15,875 nucleotides of DNA, from contig CAZBGL010000294.1 in the NCBI GenBank assembly GCA_964491375.1, positions 1-15,875 on the forward strand, read 5' to 3'. Made by a program: the position numbers and the translations under genes. Below the pieces are notes generated by a model that was not told where the DNA came from, searched no databases, and saw only the letters and a list, made by a program, of their open reading frames with translations. This document shows positions 1 through 6,953 of the stretch, piece after piece. The stretch is from CAZBGL01 sp964491375. Its GTDB lineage: Bacteria > Desulfobacterota > Deferrisomatia > Deferrisomatales > Deferrisomataceae. Each line of letters starts with the position of its first letter. Position 1 is the first letter of the stretch.

Positions 1-1
1 C

Positions 2-913
2 CAGTTGGCCCGCTTCCTGGACTTCGACCGGGGCGCCCTGCTGCTCAACAACGCCGACTGGCTCCTCCCACTCAACTACATCGACTTCCTCCGGGACATC
101 GGCGTCCACTTCTCGGTCAACCGGATGCTCGCGGCCGAGGCCTACCGCCAGCGCCTGGAAACCGGGCTCAACTTCATCGAGTTCAACTACATGCTGCTCC
201 AGGCCTACGACTTCCTCCACCTGTTCCGGGCGTACGGGTGCCGTGTCCAGATGGGCGGAAACGACCAGTGGGGGAACATCGTGGCCGGGGTCGAACTGAT
301 CCGGCGGGTGGAGGGGAAAGCCGCCTACGGGATCACCTTCCCCCTCATCACCACCTCCTCGGGCGCGAAAATGGGCAAGACCGCCCACGGCGCGGTGTGG
401 CTCGATCCGGACCGCACGAGCCCCTACCAGTTCTACCAGTACTGGATCAACACCGAGGACCCGGACGTGGAGCGGTTCCTGGCCCTGTTCACCTTCCTCC
501 CCATGGACGAGGTGCGCGAGCTGGGCCGGCTCCAGGGCGCGCAGATCCGGAAGGCCAAGGAGGTCCTGGCGTTCGAGGTGACCCGGCTCGTGCACGGCGA
601 GAGCGAGGCCCGCAAGGCCCGGGAGGCCAGCCGGGCCCTGTTCGGCGGAGGGGGTGACCTGAGCGATGTCCCCTCCCACGTGGTCCCCCGGGAGCGCCTG
701 GAAAAGGGAATCGAGGCGTTCATCCTGTTCGCGGAGGCCGGCCTGGCCCAGAGCCGCGGCGAGGCCCGCCGGCTCATCCAGCAGGGCGGGGCCTATGTGA
801 ACGGCGAGCCGGTGCGGGAGTTCAACCGGCGGGTGACGGACGCGGACCTCCGTGACGGGGTGGTCCTCCTCAGGGCGGGCAAGAAAAAGTACTGCGCGGT
901 GCGTCCCGGGTAG
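2..913 (+). CDS. tyrS: Tyrosyl-tRNA synthetase, 5'-truncated by the window edge
   Basis: Class I aminoacyl-tRNA synthetase that charges tRNA-Tyr with tyrosine in the cytoplasm. The frame is open from base 2, so the start and the HIGH motif (roughly the first 120 residues by comparison with the E. coli enzyme) lie outside the window; the TTG at base 5 is internal. Visible landmarks are the tyrosine-pocket segment GGNDQWGN near bases 254-277, the KMSKS-loop variant KMGKT at 368-382, the following AVWLDPDRTSPYQFYQYWIN block, and a C-terminal S4-like RNA-binding domain (about 700-900) with the family ending GKKKYC. Sequence pattern matches the E. coli-type TyrS rather than the TyrZ type. The stop lies inside the 3' end of the opposing hydrolase gene (44-bp overlap), so no separate terminator is visible. 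Confidence 0.97.
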   Translation, partial: QLARFLDFDRGALLLNNADWLLPLNYIDFLRDIGVHFSVNRMLAAEAYRQRLETGLNFIEFNYMLLQAYDFLHLFRAYGCRVQMGGNDQWGNIVAGVELIRRVEGKAAYGITFPLITTSSGAKMGKTAHGAVWLDPDRTSPYQFYQYWINTEDPDVERFLALFTFLPMDEVRELGRLQGAQIRKAKEVLAFEVTRLVHGESEARKAREASRALFGGGGDLSDVPSHVVPRERLEKGIEAFILFAEAGLAQSRGEARRLIQQGGAYVNGEPVREFNRRVTDADLRDGVVLLRAGKKKYCAVRPG

Positions 914-1871
914 GGACCGGCTCGGCCCGCCAGTCCCCCCCCTGCCCCTCGAACCGCACCAGCCCCCGCTCGGCCAGGAGGTCGAGGTGGCCCACCACCT
1001 CGCTCACCGCCAGGAACACGTAGCCGGGATCCAGATCCGGGAACAGATCCTGTGCGATGTCCCAGGGCCGGTGCCTGCCGGCCTGCACCAGGGCGAGCAC
1101 ATCGCGGCACCGCTCCTCGTGGAACGCGAGGCGATCCCGGATCAGCCCCTCGGGCGGGCCCATGGGCGGGCCGTGCCCCGGGAACACCTCCCGCACCCCC
1201 AGTCCGGAAAGCCGCTCGAGGGTGTGCAGGTACTGGGGAAGCGTGCGTTCCCGGAACGCGCCGGTCGCGGGTTCCAGAATGGCGTTGGAGCTGATGTGGG
1301 GGATCAGCGTGTCGCCCGACACGAGCACGGCGCGCTCCGGGTTCCACAGGCACAGGGCGCCGCGGGCGTGCCCCGGGGTGTGCAGCACCCGCCACCCGCC
1401 CTCGTCCCCTGGCAAACGGTCCCCCTCCGAAAGGGGTTCCACCGCGTCCAGGGGTTCGGCATAGCGCTGAAGGCCGTCCAGCGACCGCCGCACGGCCTCA
1501 CGCAGAGGACCGGGAACTCCGGCCCGGCGGCAGACCTCCACCAGGAAATCGGCAACGGCCTCCCACGCTCCCGGACGTCCCAGCAGCCGGTCGTGGTCCA
1601 CCGGGTGGGCCAGGACCCGGCATCCGGAAGCCTCCCGGACCCTCCGGGCCAGGCCCGCGTGGTCGTGATGGGGATGGGTCAGCACCAGGTGCCCGATCCG
1701 GTCCACCGGCACCCCGTGACGTGCCAGCCCGGCTGCGAGGGCCTCCCACGCCTCCCCCGTGCACGGACCGCAATCCACCAGCGTCGGCGGGCTTCCGGGC
1801 AGGAGGTAGGCGTTCACCGGGCCCACGGTGAACGGTGTCGGCAGTTGGATCCGGAGCACGCGGGCGCCCAT
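870..1871 (-). CDS. Metallo-beta-lactamase-fold hydrolase (LACTB2/glyoxalase II-like)
   Basis: 333-residue predicted metal-dependent hydrolase, probably cytoplasmic. The zinc-binding signature THPHHDH is at residues 65-71, with further metal ligands in TPGH (His168), SGDT (Asp187) and PGHG (His233). The tail (about 245-315) after the catalytic fold looks like a winged helix, the arrangement of LACTB2-like proteins; family members include RNases and thioesterases, so the substrate cannot be assigned. The ATG at 1871 lies 17 bp after the stop of the S1-domain gene, which makes an operon likely; no good Shine-Dalgarno sits before it, so translation may depend on the upstream gene. A joint RNA-related role with the S1 protein is only a guess. 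The last 44 bp overlap tyrS on the other strand; the final ~20 residues are low-complexity and poorly conserved in appearance. Confidence 0.9.
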   Translation of the reverse strand: MGARVLRIQLPTPFTVGPVNAYLLPGSPPTLVDCGPCTGEAWEALAAGLARHGVPVDRIGHLVLTHPHHDHAGLARRVREASGCRVLAHPVDHDRLLGRPGAWEAVADFLVEVCRRAGVPGPLREAVRRSLDGLQRYAEPLDAVEPLSEGDRLPGDEGGWRVLHTPGHARGALCLWNPERAVLVSGDTLIPHISSNAILEPATGAFRERTLPQYLHTLERLSGLGVREVFPGHGPPMGPPEGLIRDRLAFHEERCRDVLALVQAGRHRPWDIAQDLFPDLDPGYVFLAVSEVVGHLDLLAERGLVRFEGQGGDWRAEPVPTRDAPRSTFSCPP

Positions 1872-1888
1872 GGCGGGGGAGAACGCGC

Positions 1889-3355
1889 TCAGCTCTTCTT
1901 GAGCTTGTCCCGGAGCAGGTCCCCCAGCGTTCCAAACACGGGTCCCTGGGGCCGGGCGGCCTCGGAAAACGCCTTCACCGCCTCTCGTTCCGCCCTCTCC
2001 TCCACGGCCTTTCGGGAGAGGCGGATTCGTTTCCCCCCCTCCTCGACCGAAAGCACGGCCACGGGCATGGGATCCCCGGGCTTGAACATCCGAGCGTGGT
2101 CCGCTCCACGGGGGGTGTCCATCTCAGCGTTGGGGACGAGCCCCACGTGGCCGGAGGGCAGCTTCACGAACACCCCGAACCCGGCCACCCGTTCCACCGT
2201 GCCCGTGAGCACCTCCCCTGGCTCCGGGGGGTCTCCCAGGGACTCCCAGTACCGGTGCTCCAGGGAAAGCCCGATCCGGCGGGCCCCAGGGTCCACCGAA
2301 ACCACCTCGGCCTCCACGACCTCGCCCACGGAGACCACCTCGGAAGGGTCCTTCACGCGCCGTCCCGCTCCCAGGGCCGACACGTGCACCAGCCCCTCCA
2401 CCCCGGGCTCCAGCTCCACGAAGGCGCCGAAGGGGGCGATGCGGGTGACCGTGCCCTGCACCCTCTGCCCCTCGCGGTACCGCTCCGCAACCCGGCTCCA
2501 GGGGTCCTCCTCGAGCGCCTTGCGCGACAGGGTGACACGGTCGCGCTGCCAGTCCACTTCGAGCACCCGGACCTCCACGGTCTCCCCCTCCCGCACGAGG
2601 TCTGCCGGGTTCCGCACCCGGCCCCAGCTCAGTTCCGAGACCGGGATGAGCCCGTCCATCCCTCCCAGGTCCACGAACACCCCGAAGTCGCGCACGGAGC
2701 GCACCGTACCCGTCACCACCGCACCCGGTGTGAGGGTGTCTCGCAGCTCCTCCTTCAGCCGGGCACGCTCCTCTTCGAGAATCGCCCGCCGCGAGACCAC
2801 AACGTTTCGCCCTCTCTCCTTGAACTCCAAGATCCGGAACGGGTACGTGCGACCCACGTGTTCCTCGGGATCTCGGGGCCAGCGAAGATCGATCTGAGAC
2901 AGGGGGCAGAACGCCCGCACCCCTCCGGCCAGGCGCACCTCGTATCCACCCTTGATCGACCGGGCCACGCGGCCCTCCACCGGTATCCCGCTCCGGTGGG
3001 CCTCCGCCAGCACCGCGCCCGAGACCTCCCGGCTGGAGAGTCTCACGGTCAGGACGGTCTGGCCGCCCCCGGTGGACAGCACGTACGCCTCCACGTCCTG
3101 ACCCTCGGCGGGAACGGCCTCCGGGGGAAACTCCTCGCGCCGGATGCTTCCCTCCTCTTTGCCGCCCAGATCCACGAACACCCACTCGTCCGTCACGCGC
3201 ACCACGCGTCCCCGAACCCGGTCTCCCGGGCGAAGACGCACCGTCGGTGCGAGATCCTGGGCCTCTTCCAACAGCGCGGCAAAGGCGTCGCGGGTGGTGG
3301 TCTCCTCTCCGGGGGGCTCCCCGGTCCCCTGTTCCGGTTTCTCCGTTTGGTCCAT
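1889..3355 (-). CDS. Five-domain S1 RNA-binding protein (ribosomal protein S1-like)
   Basis: 488-residue cytoplasmic RNA-binding protein. Five S1 (OB-fold) domains can be read: about residues 41-106, 124-189, 209-279, 296-365 and 379-449. Domains 3-5 are classical (for example VRDFGVFVDLGGMDGLIPVSEL and IAPFGAFVELEPGVEGLVHVS, with closing RVTLSRKALEEDPW). The first two are more divergent, as the ribosome-binding domains of RpsA are. A charged, Glu/Thr-rich N-terminal tail (1-35) and a Lys-rich C-terminus flank them. E. coli RpsA has six domains and 557 residues, so this could be the S1 protein of the organism or a paralogue; I leave the symbol empty. The start ATG at 3355 has CAGGAG upstream at a suitable distance. 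It is followed by the hydrolase gene 17 bp downstream. Confidence 0.9.
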   Translation of the reverse strand: MDQTEKPEQGTGEPPGEETTTRDAFAALLEEAQDLAPTVRLRPGDRVRGRVVRVTDEWVFVDLGGKEEGSIRREEFPPEAVPAEGQDVEAYVLSTGGGQTVLTVRLSSREVSGAVLAEAHRSGIPVEGRVARSIKGGYEVRLAGGVRAFCPLSQIDLRWPRDPEEHVGRTYPFRILEFKERGRNVVVSRRAILEEERARLKEELRDTLTPGAVVTGTVRSVRDFGVFVDLGGMDGLIPVSELSWGRVRNPADLVREGETVEVRVLEVDWQRDRVTLSRKALEEDPWSRVAERYREGQRVQGTVTRIAPFGAFVELEPGVEGLVHVSALGAGRRVKDPSEVVSVGEVVEAEVVSVDPGARRIGLSLEHRYWESLGDPPEPGEVLTGTVERVAGFGVFVKLPSGHVGLVPNAEMDTPRGADHARMFKPGDPMPVAVLSVEEGGKRIRLSRKAVEERAEREAVKAFSEAARPQGPVFGTLGDLLRDKLKKS

Positions 3356-3393
3356 GGCCTGGCTCCTGGCTGGGAACGGGACGAACGGCGCAG

Positions 3394-3422
3394 AGAATAC
3401 ACGCCCGCTCCCCCGGCGGCAA
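3394..3422 (-). promoter_or_regulatory. Predicted sigma70 promoter for the S1-domain gene
   Basis: On the minus strand TTGCCG (3422-3417) is followed after 17 nt by TATTCT (3399-3394). Transcription would start near 3387, giving a leader of about 30 nt before the ATG at 3355. The -10 element is good and the -35 element is four of six. Confidence 0.5.
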
Positions 3423-3431
3423 GCAGCCCGT

Positions 3432-3460
3432 TTGACACCGCCCCGCGGGTTGGATACTTA
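3432..3460 (+). promoter_or_regulatory. Predicted sigma70 promoter for the yciO operon
   Basis: A perfect -35 box TTGACA at 3432-3437 is followed after 17 nt by TACTTA (3455-3460), or after 15 nt by GATACT (3453-3458). The -10 element is the weaker part. It lies divergently from the S1-gene promoter; the predicted start near 3466 gives a leader of about 93 nt. That leader can form a GC-rich stem pairing 3489-3495 with 3521-3527, without a U tract. Confidence 0.5.
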
Positions 3461-3463
3461 GGT

Positions 3464-3474
3464 GTGTGACACAC
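3464..3474. promoter_or_regulatory. Short palindrome at the predicted yciO transcription start
   Basis: GTGTGACACAC is an odd-centred perfect inverted repeat with 5-nt arms, placed directly over the predicted +1. It could be an operator half-site cluster for a repressor, or chance; nothing else supports it. Confidence 0.2.
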
Positions 3475-3558
3475 GGATCTCGGCGAACGGGGCGGGGACG
3501 ACTCGCGCCACGCCCTCACGCCGCCCCCCCCCAGTGTCGGGACGAAGAGGAGGGCGAC

Positions 3559-4188
3559 ATGGCCCTGATGCTCGCGGTGCACCCACAGACCCCCCAGAGG
3601 CGCCACATCGCCCGGGCCGTTGAGGTCCTCCGGCAGGATGGGGTCATCGTCTATCCAACGGACACGGTCTACGGCTTGGGGTGCGACATCACGAGCAAGC
3701 GGGCCGTGGAGCGCATCGTGCGGATCAAGGGACGGGACCCCAAGAAGCCCATGAGTTTTGTGTGCGCCGATCTTACGCACATCAGCCGGTACGCGCGGGT
3801 GTCCACCTTTGCATACCGGATTCTCAAACGATTCCTTCCGGGCCCGTACACGTTCGTGCTGGAGGCCAGCCGGGAAGTGCCCAAGATGCTCCTGACCAAA
3901 CAGAAAACCGTGGGGATACGGATTCCGGATCACCCGGTGTGCCTGGCCCTTGTGTCCGAACTGGGCAATCCCATCCTCTCCACCAGCGCCAACCCCAGCG
4001 GTGCCGACCCCCTGAACGTGCCCTCCGAGATCCGCGAAACCCTGGGCCATCAGGTGGACCTCATCCTGGAGTGCGGCGTGCTCTCCCGGGTGCCCTCCAC
4101 GGTCGTTTCCCTGGCGCACGACGAGGTGAGGGTGCTGCGCGAGGGGGCCGGAGATGCGTCTTACTTCCGGGAGCTCGAATCGGGATGA
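3559..4188 (+). CDS. yciO: YciO/Sua5/TsaC-family protein (YrdC-like domain)
   Basis: 209-residue cytoplasmic protein of the YrdC/Sua5 fold, whose best known members (TsaC, Sua5) make threonylcarbamoyl-AMP for the t6A modification of tRNA. Family landmarks: YPTDTVYGLG (residues 32-41), the Lys/Arg site in KGRDPKKPMSF (57-67), RIPDHP (121-126) and the nucleotide-site motif STSANPSG (141-148). Length and lack of a Sua5 C-terminal domain fit YciO (E. coli 206 residues), a relative whose role is less certain than TsaC. I chose the ATG at 3559 over an in-frame upstream start at 3466 because GAGGAGG (3547-3553) precedes it and the extra 31 residues look non-coding. Its stop TGA overlaps the next gene's ATG (ATGA), so the two are translationally coupled. 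Confidence 0.93.
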   Translation: MALMLAVHPQTPQRRHIARAVEVLRQDGVIVYPTDTVYGLGCDITSKRAVERIVRIKGRDPKKPMSFVCADLTHISRYARVSTFAYRILKRFLPGPYTFVLEASREVPKMLLTKQKTVGIRIPDHPVCLALVSELGNPILSTSANPSGADPLNVPSEIRETLGHQVDLILECGVLSRVPSTVVSLAHDEVRVLREGAGDASYFRELESG

Positions 4189-5033
4189 TGCACCGTTCAC
4201 GCGGAGGAAAGGCCTTGGGGGAACACCTCGCTGAAGACGCTCCAAAGCCCCTGGAGAGGCCCCCGGGGCCTGTTCGGGGCTTCTTCTATCCGTTCCGGGG
4301 GGTCCGGTTCATCGCGGCCCATCCCCGCCTGGTCTCGTATGTAGCCATTCCCATCGCCATCAACACCGTGCTGTTCGGGTTGTTCGCGTGGTTCGTCCAG
4401 AGCCGGTTCGACCGGTGGCTCGAGGCCGTGGTGCCCCGGGGGGAGGGCTGGTACTGGGCGGTCCTGTATTTTGTGCTGGCAGGCATCTTCGCCGTGGTGC
4501 TCCTTCTCGTGGTGGTGTACGCGTTCACGCTGGTCGGGAACTTCATCTTGGCCCCCTTCAACGATCTCCTCAGCGAAAGGGTGGAGTGGCTCTACACCGG
4601 TCGGAAACTGGAAGAGCCCTTCCGCATCCGGGCGTTCCTCAAGGACCTGGGCCGTTCGTTTCGGGCAGAACTCGGCCGCCTCCTGTTTTACGGGGCCGGG
4701 TTCCTGCTCCTCCTGGGCCTGAACCTGCTTCCCCCCGTGGGGAGCGCGGTCTACGCGGTGGCGCTCCCGGTGTTCACGTTCTTCTTCCTGGGATGGGAGT
4801 ACCTGGATTTCCCCATGGAGCGGTGGCGCTACCCGTTCGCGCAAAAGCGCCGGGCCACGTTTCGCAACATCGGGGTACTCGTCGCCTTTGGAGCGGGGGC
4901 CTCCCTGCTCCTGATGGTTCCCCTGTTCAACCTGGCCGCGATCCCGGCCTGCGTGGCCGGCGGCACGCTCCTGTTCTGCGACCTCCGGGCCGCCCGGCGG
5001 CTGCCCCGGGGGGAAGGTCCGGATCGTGTATGA
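4185..5033 (+). CDS. EI24-domain integral membrane protein (CysZ-like)
   Basis: 282-residue polytopic inner-membrane protein. After a hydrophilic, Pro-rich N-terminal stretch of about 30 residues come roughly six hydrophobic segments: about 48-70, 90-125 (long, probably a re-entrant or paired helix), 165-182, 186-205 and 228-265. The EI24/CysZ signatures are present: LAPFNDLLSERVE (122-134), the DFPMERWRYPF block (208-218) and a VPLFNLAAIPACVAGGTLL ending (245-263). CysZ imports sulfate in enterobacteria, but many EI24 proteins outside that group have no proven substrate, so transport is only likely. Two adjacent ATG codons (4185, 4188) could start it; GGGAG at 4169-4173 suits either. It overlaps yciO by 4 bp and the CoA-transferase gene by 8 bp. 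Confidence 0.88.
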   Translation: MMHRSRGGKALGEHLAEDAPKPLERPPGPVRGFFYPFRGVRFIAAHPRLVSYVAIPIAINTVLFGLFAWFVQSRFDRWLEAVVPRGEGWYWAVLYFVLAGIFAVVLLLVVVYAFTLVGNFILAPFNDLLSERVEWLYTGRKLEEPFRIRAFLKDLGRSFRAELGRLLFYGAGFLLLLGLNLLPPVGSAVYAVALPVFTFFFLGWEYLDFPMERWRYPFAQKRRATFRNIGVLVAFGAGASLLLMVPLFNLAAIPACVAGGTLLFCDLRAARRLPRGEGPDRV

Positions 5034-6876
5034 CCCGGACTGGAAGGGCCGTTACGCCCCCAAGGTGCTGACCCGGGAGCAGGCCCTGTCCCGCATCCCC
5101 CGGGGTGCCAAGATCTTCGTGGGCTCGGCATGCGCCGAGCCCCAGTTCCTGGTCGAGGGCCTGGCCCAGCGGGCGTCCGCCCTCACCGATTCCGAGATCC
5201 TCCACATCCTCACCCTGGGAATCGCGCCCTACACCGAGGAGCGGTTCGCCGGGGTGTTCCGGCACAATGCGTTCTTCGTGTGGGACAACACGAGGCAGGC
5301 GGTCTGCGAGGGCAGGGCCGATTACACCCCAGTGTGCCTTTCGGAACTGCCGGCCCTGTTCCGGAGCCGCCGCATCCGGATCGACGCGGCGTTGATCCAG
5401 GTCACCCCGCCCGACCGGCACGGGTTCGTGAGCCTGGGCGTGAGCGTGGACGTCACCAAGGCCGCGGTGGACGCGGCCCGGGTGGTCATCGCCGAGGTCA
5501 ACCCCCGCATGCCCCGCACCCTGGGAGACTCGTTCGTGCCGGTGGACCGGATCGACGCCCTGGTGGAACACGAGGGCCCGGTGATCGAGTACACGCCCCC
5601 GGTGCCGGACGAGACGGCCCGGAGGATCGGCCGCAACATCGCGCGCCTGGTGGGCGACGGCGCCACGATCCAGATCGGGATCGGCGCCATCCCCAACGCA
5701 GCCGTGTACGCGCTCCGGAACAAGCGGGATCTCGGGGTGCACACCGAGATGTTCTCCGACTGGCTCCTCGAGCTCGTCCGGGCCGGGGCCGTGACGAACC
5801 GACGCAAGAGCCTCCATCCGGGGAAGGCGGTGGCCTCGTTCTGCATGGGCACCCGCCGGCTCTACGACTTCATCGACAACAACCCCATGGTGGAGTTCCG
5901 GCCCAGCGAGTACACCAACGACCCGTTCGTGATCGCCCGGAACGAAAACATGGTGGCCATCAACACGGCCCTGGAGATCGACCTCACCGGCCAGGTCTGC
6001 TCCGACTCCCTGGGGCACCGGTTCTACTCGGGCATCGGCGGCCAGGTCGACTTCCTCCGGGGCGCGGCCCGCAGCCCGGGGGGCAAACCCATCATCGCCC
6101 TCCCCTCTACCGCCCGGGGTGGAACCGTCTCGCGCATCGTACCTCAGTTGTCGCCGGGCGCCGGCGTGGTCACGACCCGGGCCTCGGTCCGCTACGTGGT
6201 CACCGAGTGGGGGTATGCGGACCTCCACGGCCGCACCATCCGGGAGCGGGCCATGGCCTTGATCAACATCGCCCACCCCAAGTTCCGCAGGAAGCTGCTC
6301 GAGGCCGCCCGGGACCTGTGCTACGTGTACCCCGACCAGATCGTCCCCTCCCGCCTGGATCTCTACCCCGAGGAATACGAGGTCCGCCGCGCGTTCCAGG
6401 GGGTGGAGGTGTTGTTCCGGCCGGTCAGGCCCACCGACGAACCCCTGCTCAAGGACCTGTTCTACGGCCTGTCCGACGAATCGGTGTACCGGCGCTATTT
6501 CTGCGCCCTGCGGTACCTGCCCCACGAGAAGCGACAGGAGGCCCTGGACCTGGACTACGAAACCCGAATGGCCATCGCCGCCGTGGTGGAGACGGAAGGC
6601 GGCGAAGAGATGATCGGGCTGGCCCAGTACGTGCTCGACGCCTCCACCAACATGGCCGAGGCCGCTTTCCTTGTGCGCGACGACTGGCAGGGCCGGGGCA
6701 TCGGCCGCTTCCTGGTGGAACACCTGATCCACATCGCCCGGGACAAGGGCATCCGGGGCATTACGGCCACGGTCATGCCGGACAACCGCCCCATGCTCCA
6801 CCTGTTCCACAAGGTCGCCGGCACCGTGGAGACCCGCTTCGAGGACGGCATGTATCACGTGGAGTTCCGGATCTGA
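5026..6876 (+). CDS. Acetyl-CoA hydrolase/transferase fused to a GNAT acetyltransferase domain
   Basis: 616-residue cytoplasmic two-part enzyme. Residues 1-445 form a class I CoA-transferase of the 4-hydroxybutyrate/acetyl-CoA hydrolase type, which moves CoA between acyl-CoA and acetate or another carboxylate. Its catalytic glutamate is predicted as Glu241 in VHTEMFSD (the position of Glu238 in Clostridium AbfT), and the GQVDFLRGA motif at 339-347, IVPQL and VVTEWG follow in family order. Residues 460-616 form a GNAT domain with the acetyl-CoA loop QGRGIG at 555-560; it may acetylate a protein, possibly the enzyme itself. This domain pair is known in many proteobacteria. The GTG start at 5026 has GGGGAAGG upstream and overlaps the EI24 gene by 8 bp, so this is the third gene of the operon. 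It faces the symporter gene across a terminator. Confidence 0.93.
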   Translation: MYDPDWKGRYAPKVLTREQALSRIPRGAKIFVGSACAEPQFLVEGLAQRASALTDSEILHILTLGIAPYTEERFAGVFRHNAFFVWDNTRQAVCEGRADYTPVCLSELPALFRSRRIRIDAALIQVTPPDRHGFVSLGVSVDVTKAAVDAARVVIAEVNPRMPRTLGDSFVPVDRIDALVEHEGPVIEYTPPVPDETARRIGRNIARLVGDGATIQIGIGAIPNAAVYALRNKRDLGVHTEMFSDWLLELVRAGAVTNRRKSLHPGKAVASFCMGTRRLYDFIDNNPMVEFRPSEYTNDPFVIARNENMVAINTALEIDLTGQVCSDSLGHRFYSGIGGQVDFLRGAARSPGGKPIIALPSTARGGTVSRIVPQLSPGAGVVTTRASVRYVVTEWGYADLHGRTIRERAMALINIAHPKFRRKLLEAARDLCYVYPDQIVPSRLDLYPEEYEVRRAFQGVEVLFRPVRPTDEPLLKDLFYGLSDESVYRRYFCALRYLPHEKRQEALDLDYETRMAIAAVVETEGGEEMIGLAQYVLDASTNMAEAAFLVRDDWQGRGIGRFLVEHLIHIARDKGIRGITATVMPDNRPMLHLFHKVAGTVETRFEDGMYHVEFRI

Positions 6877-6896
6877 CGCCGGCCAGGTGTATCCCC

Positions 6897-6928
6897 AAAA
6901 AAGAACGGCGGCCCTTGGGCCGCCGTTC
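6897..6928 (-). terminator. Strong intrinsic terminator of the symporter gene
   Basis: A 12-bp perfect GC-rich stem (6903-6914 with 6917-6928, GAACGGCGGCCC against its complement) is followed on the minus strand by TTTTTT (6902-6897). It begins 25 nt after the symporter stop. On the plus strand the same hairpin lacks a U tract, so it would stop transcription of the CoA-transferase operon only weakly. Confidence 0.9.
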
Positions 6929-6953
6929 CCGCACGAAACGGATACGGTTCCGC

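Noticed and set aside
852..3469. Long plus-strand open frames (681 and 544 codons) over the hydrolase and S1 genes
   Set aside because: They are complementary to two genes with clear motifs and have shadow-type composition (Pro, Arg, Ser, His).
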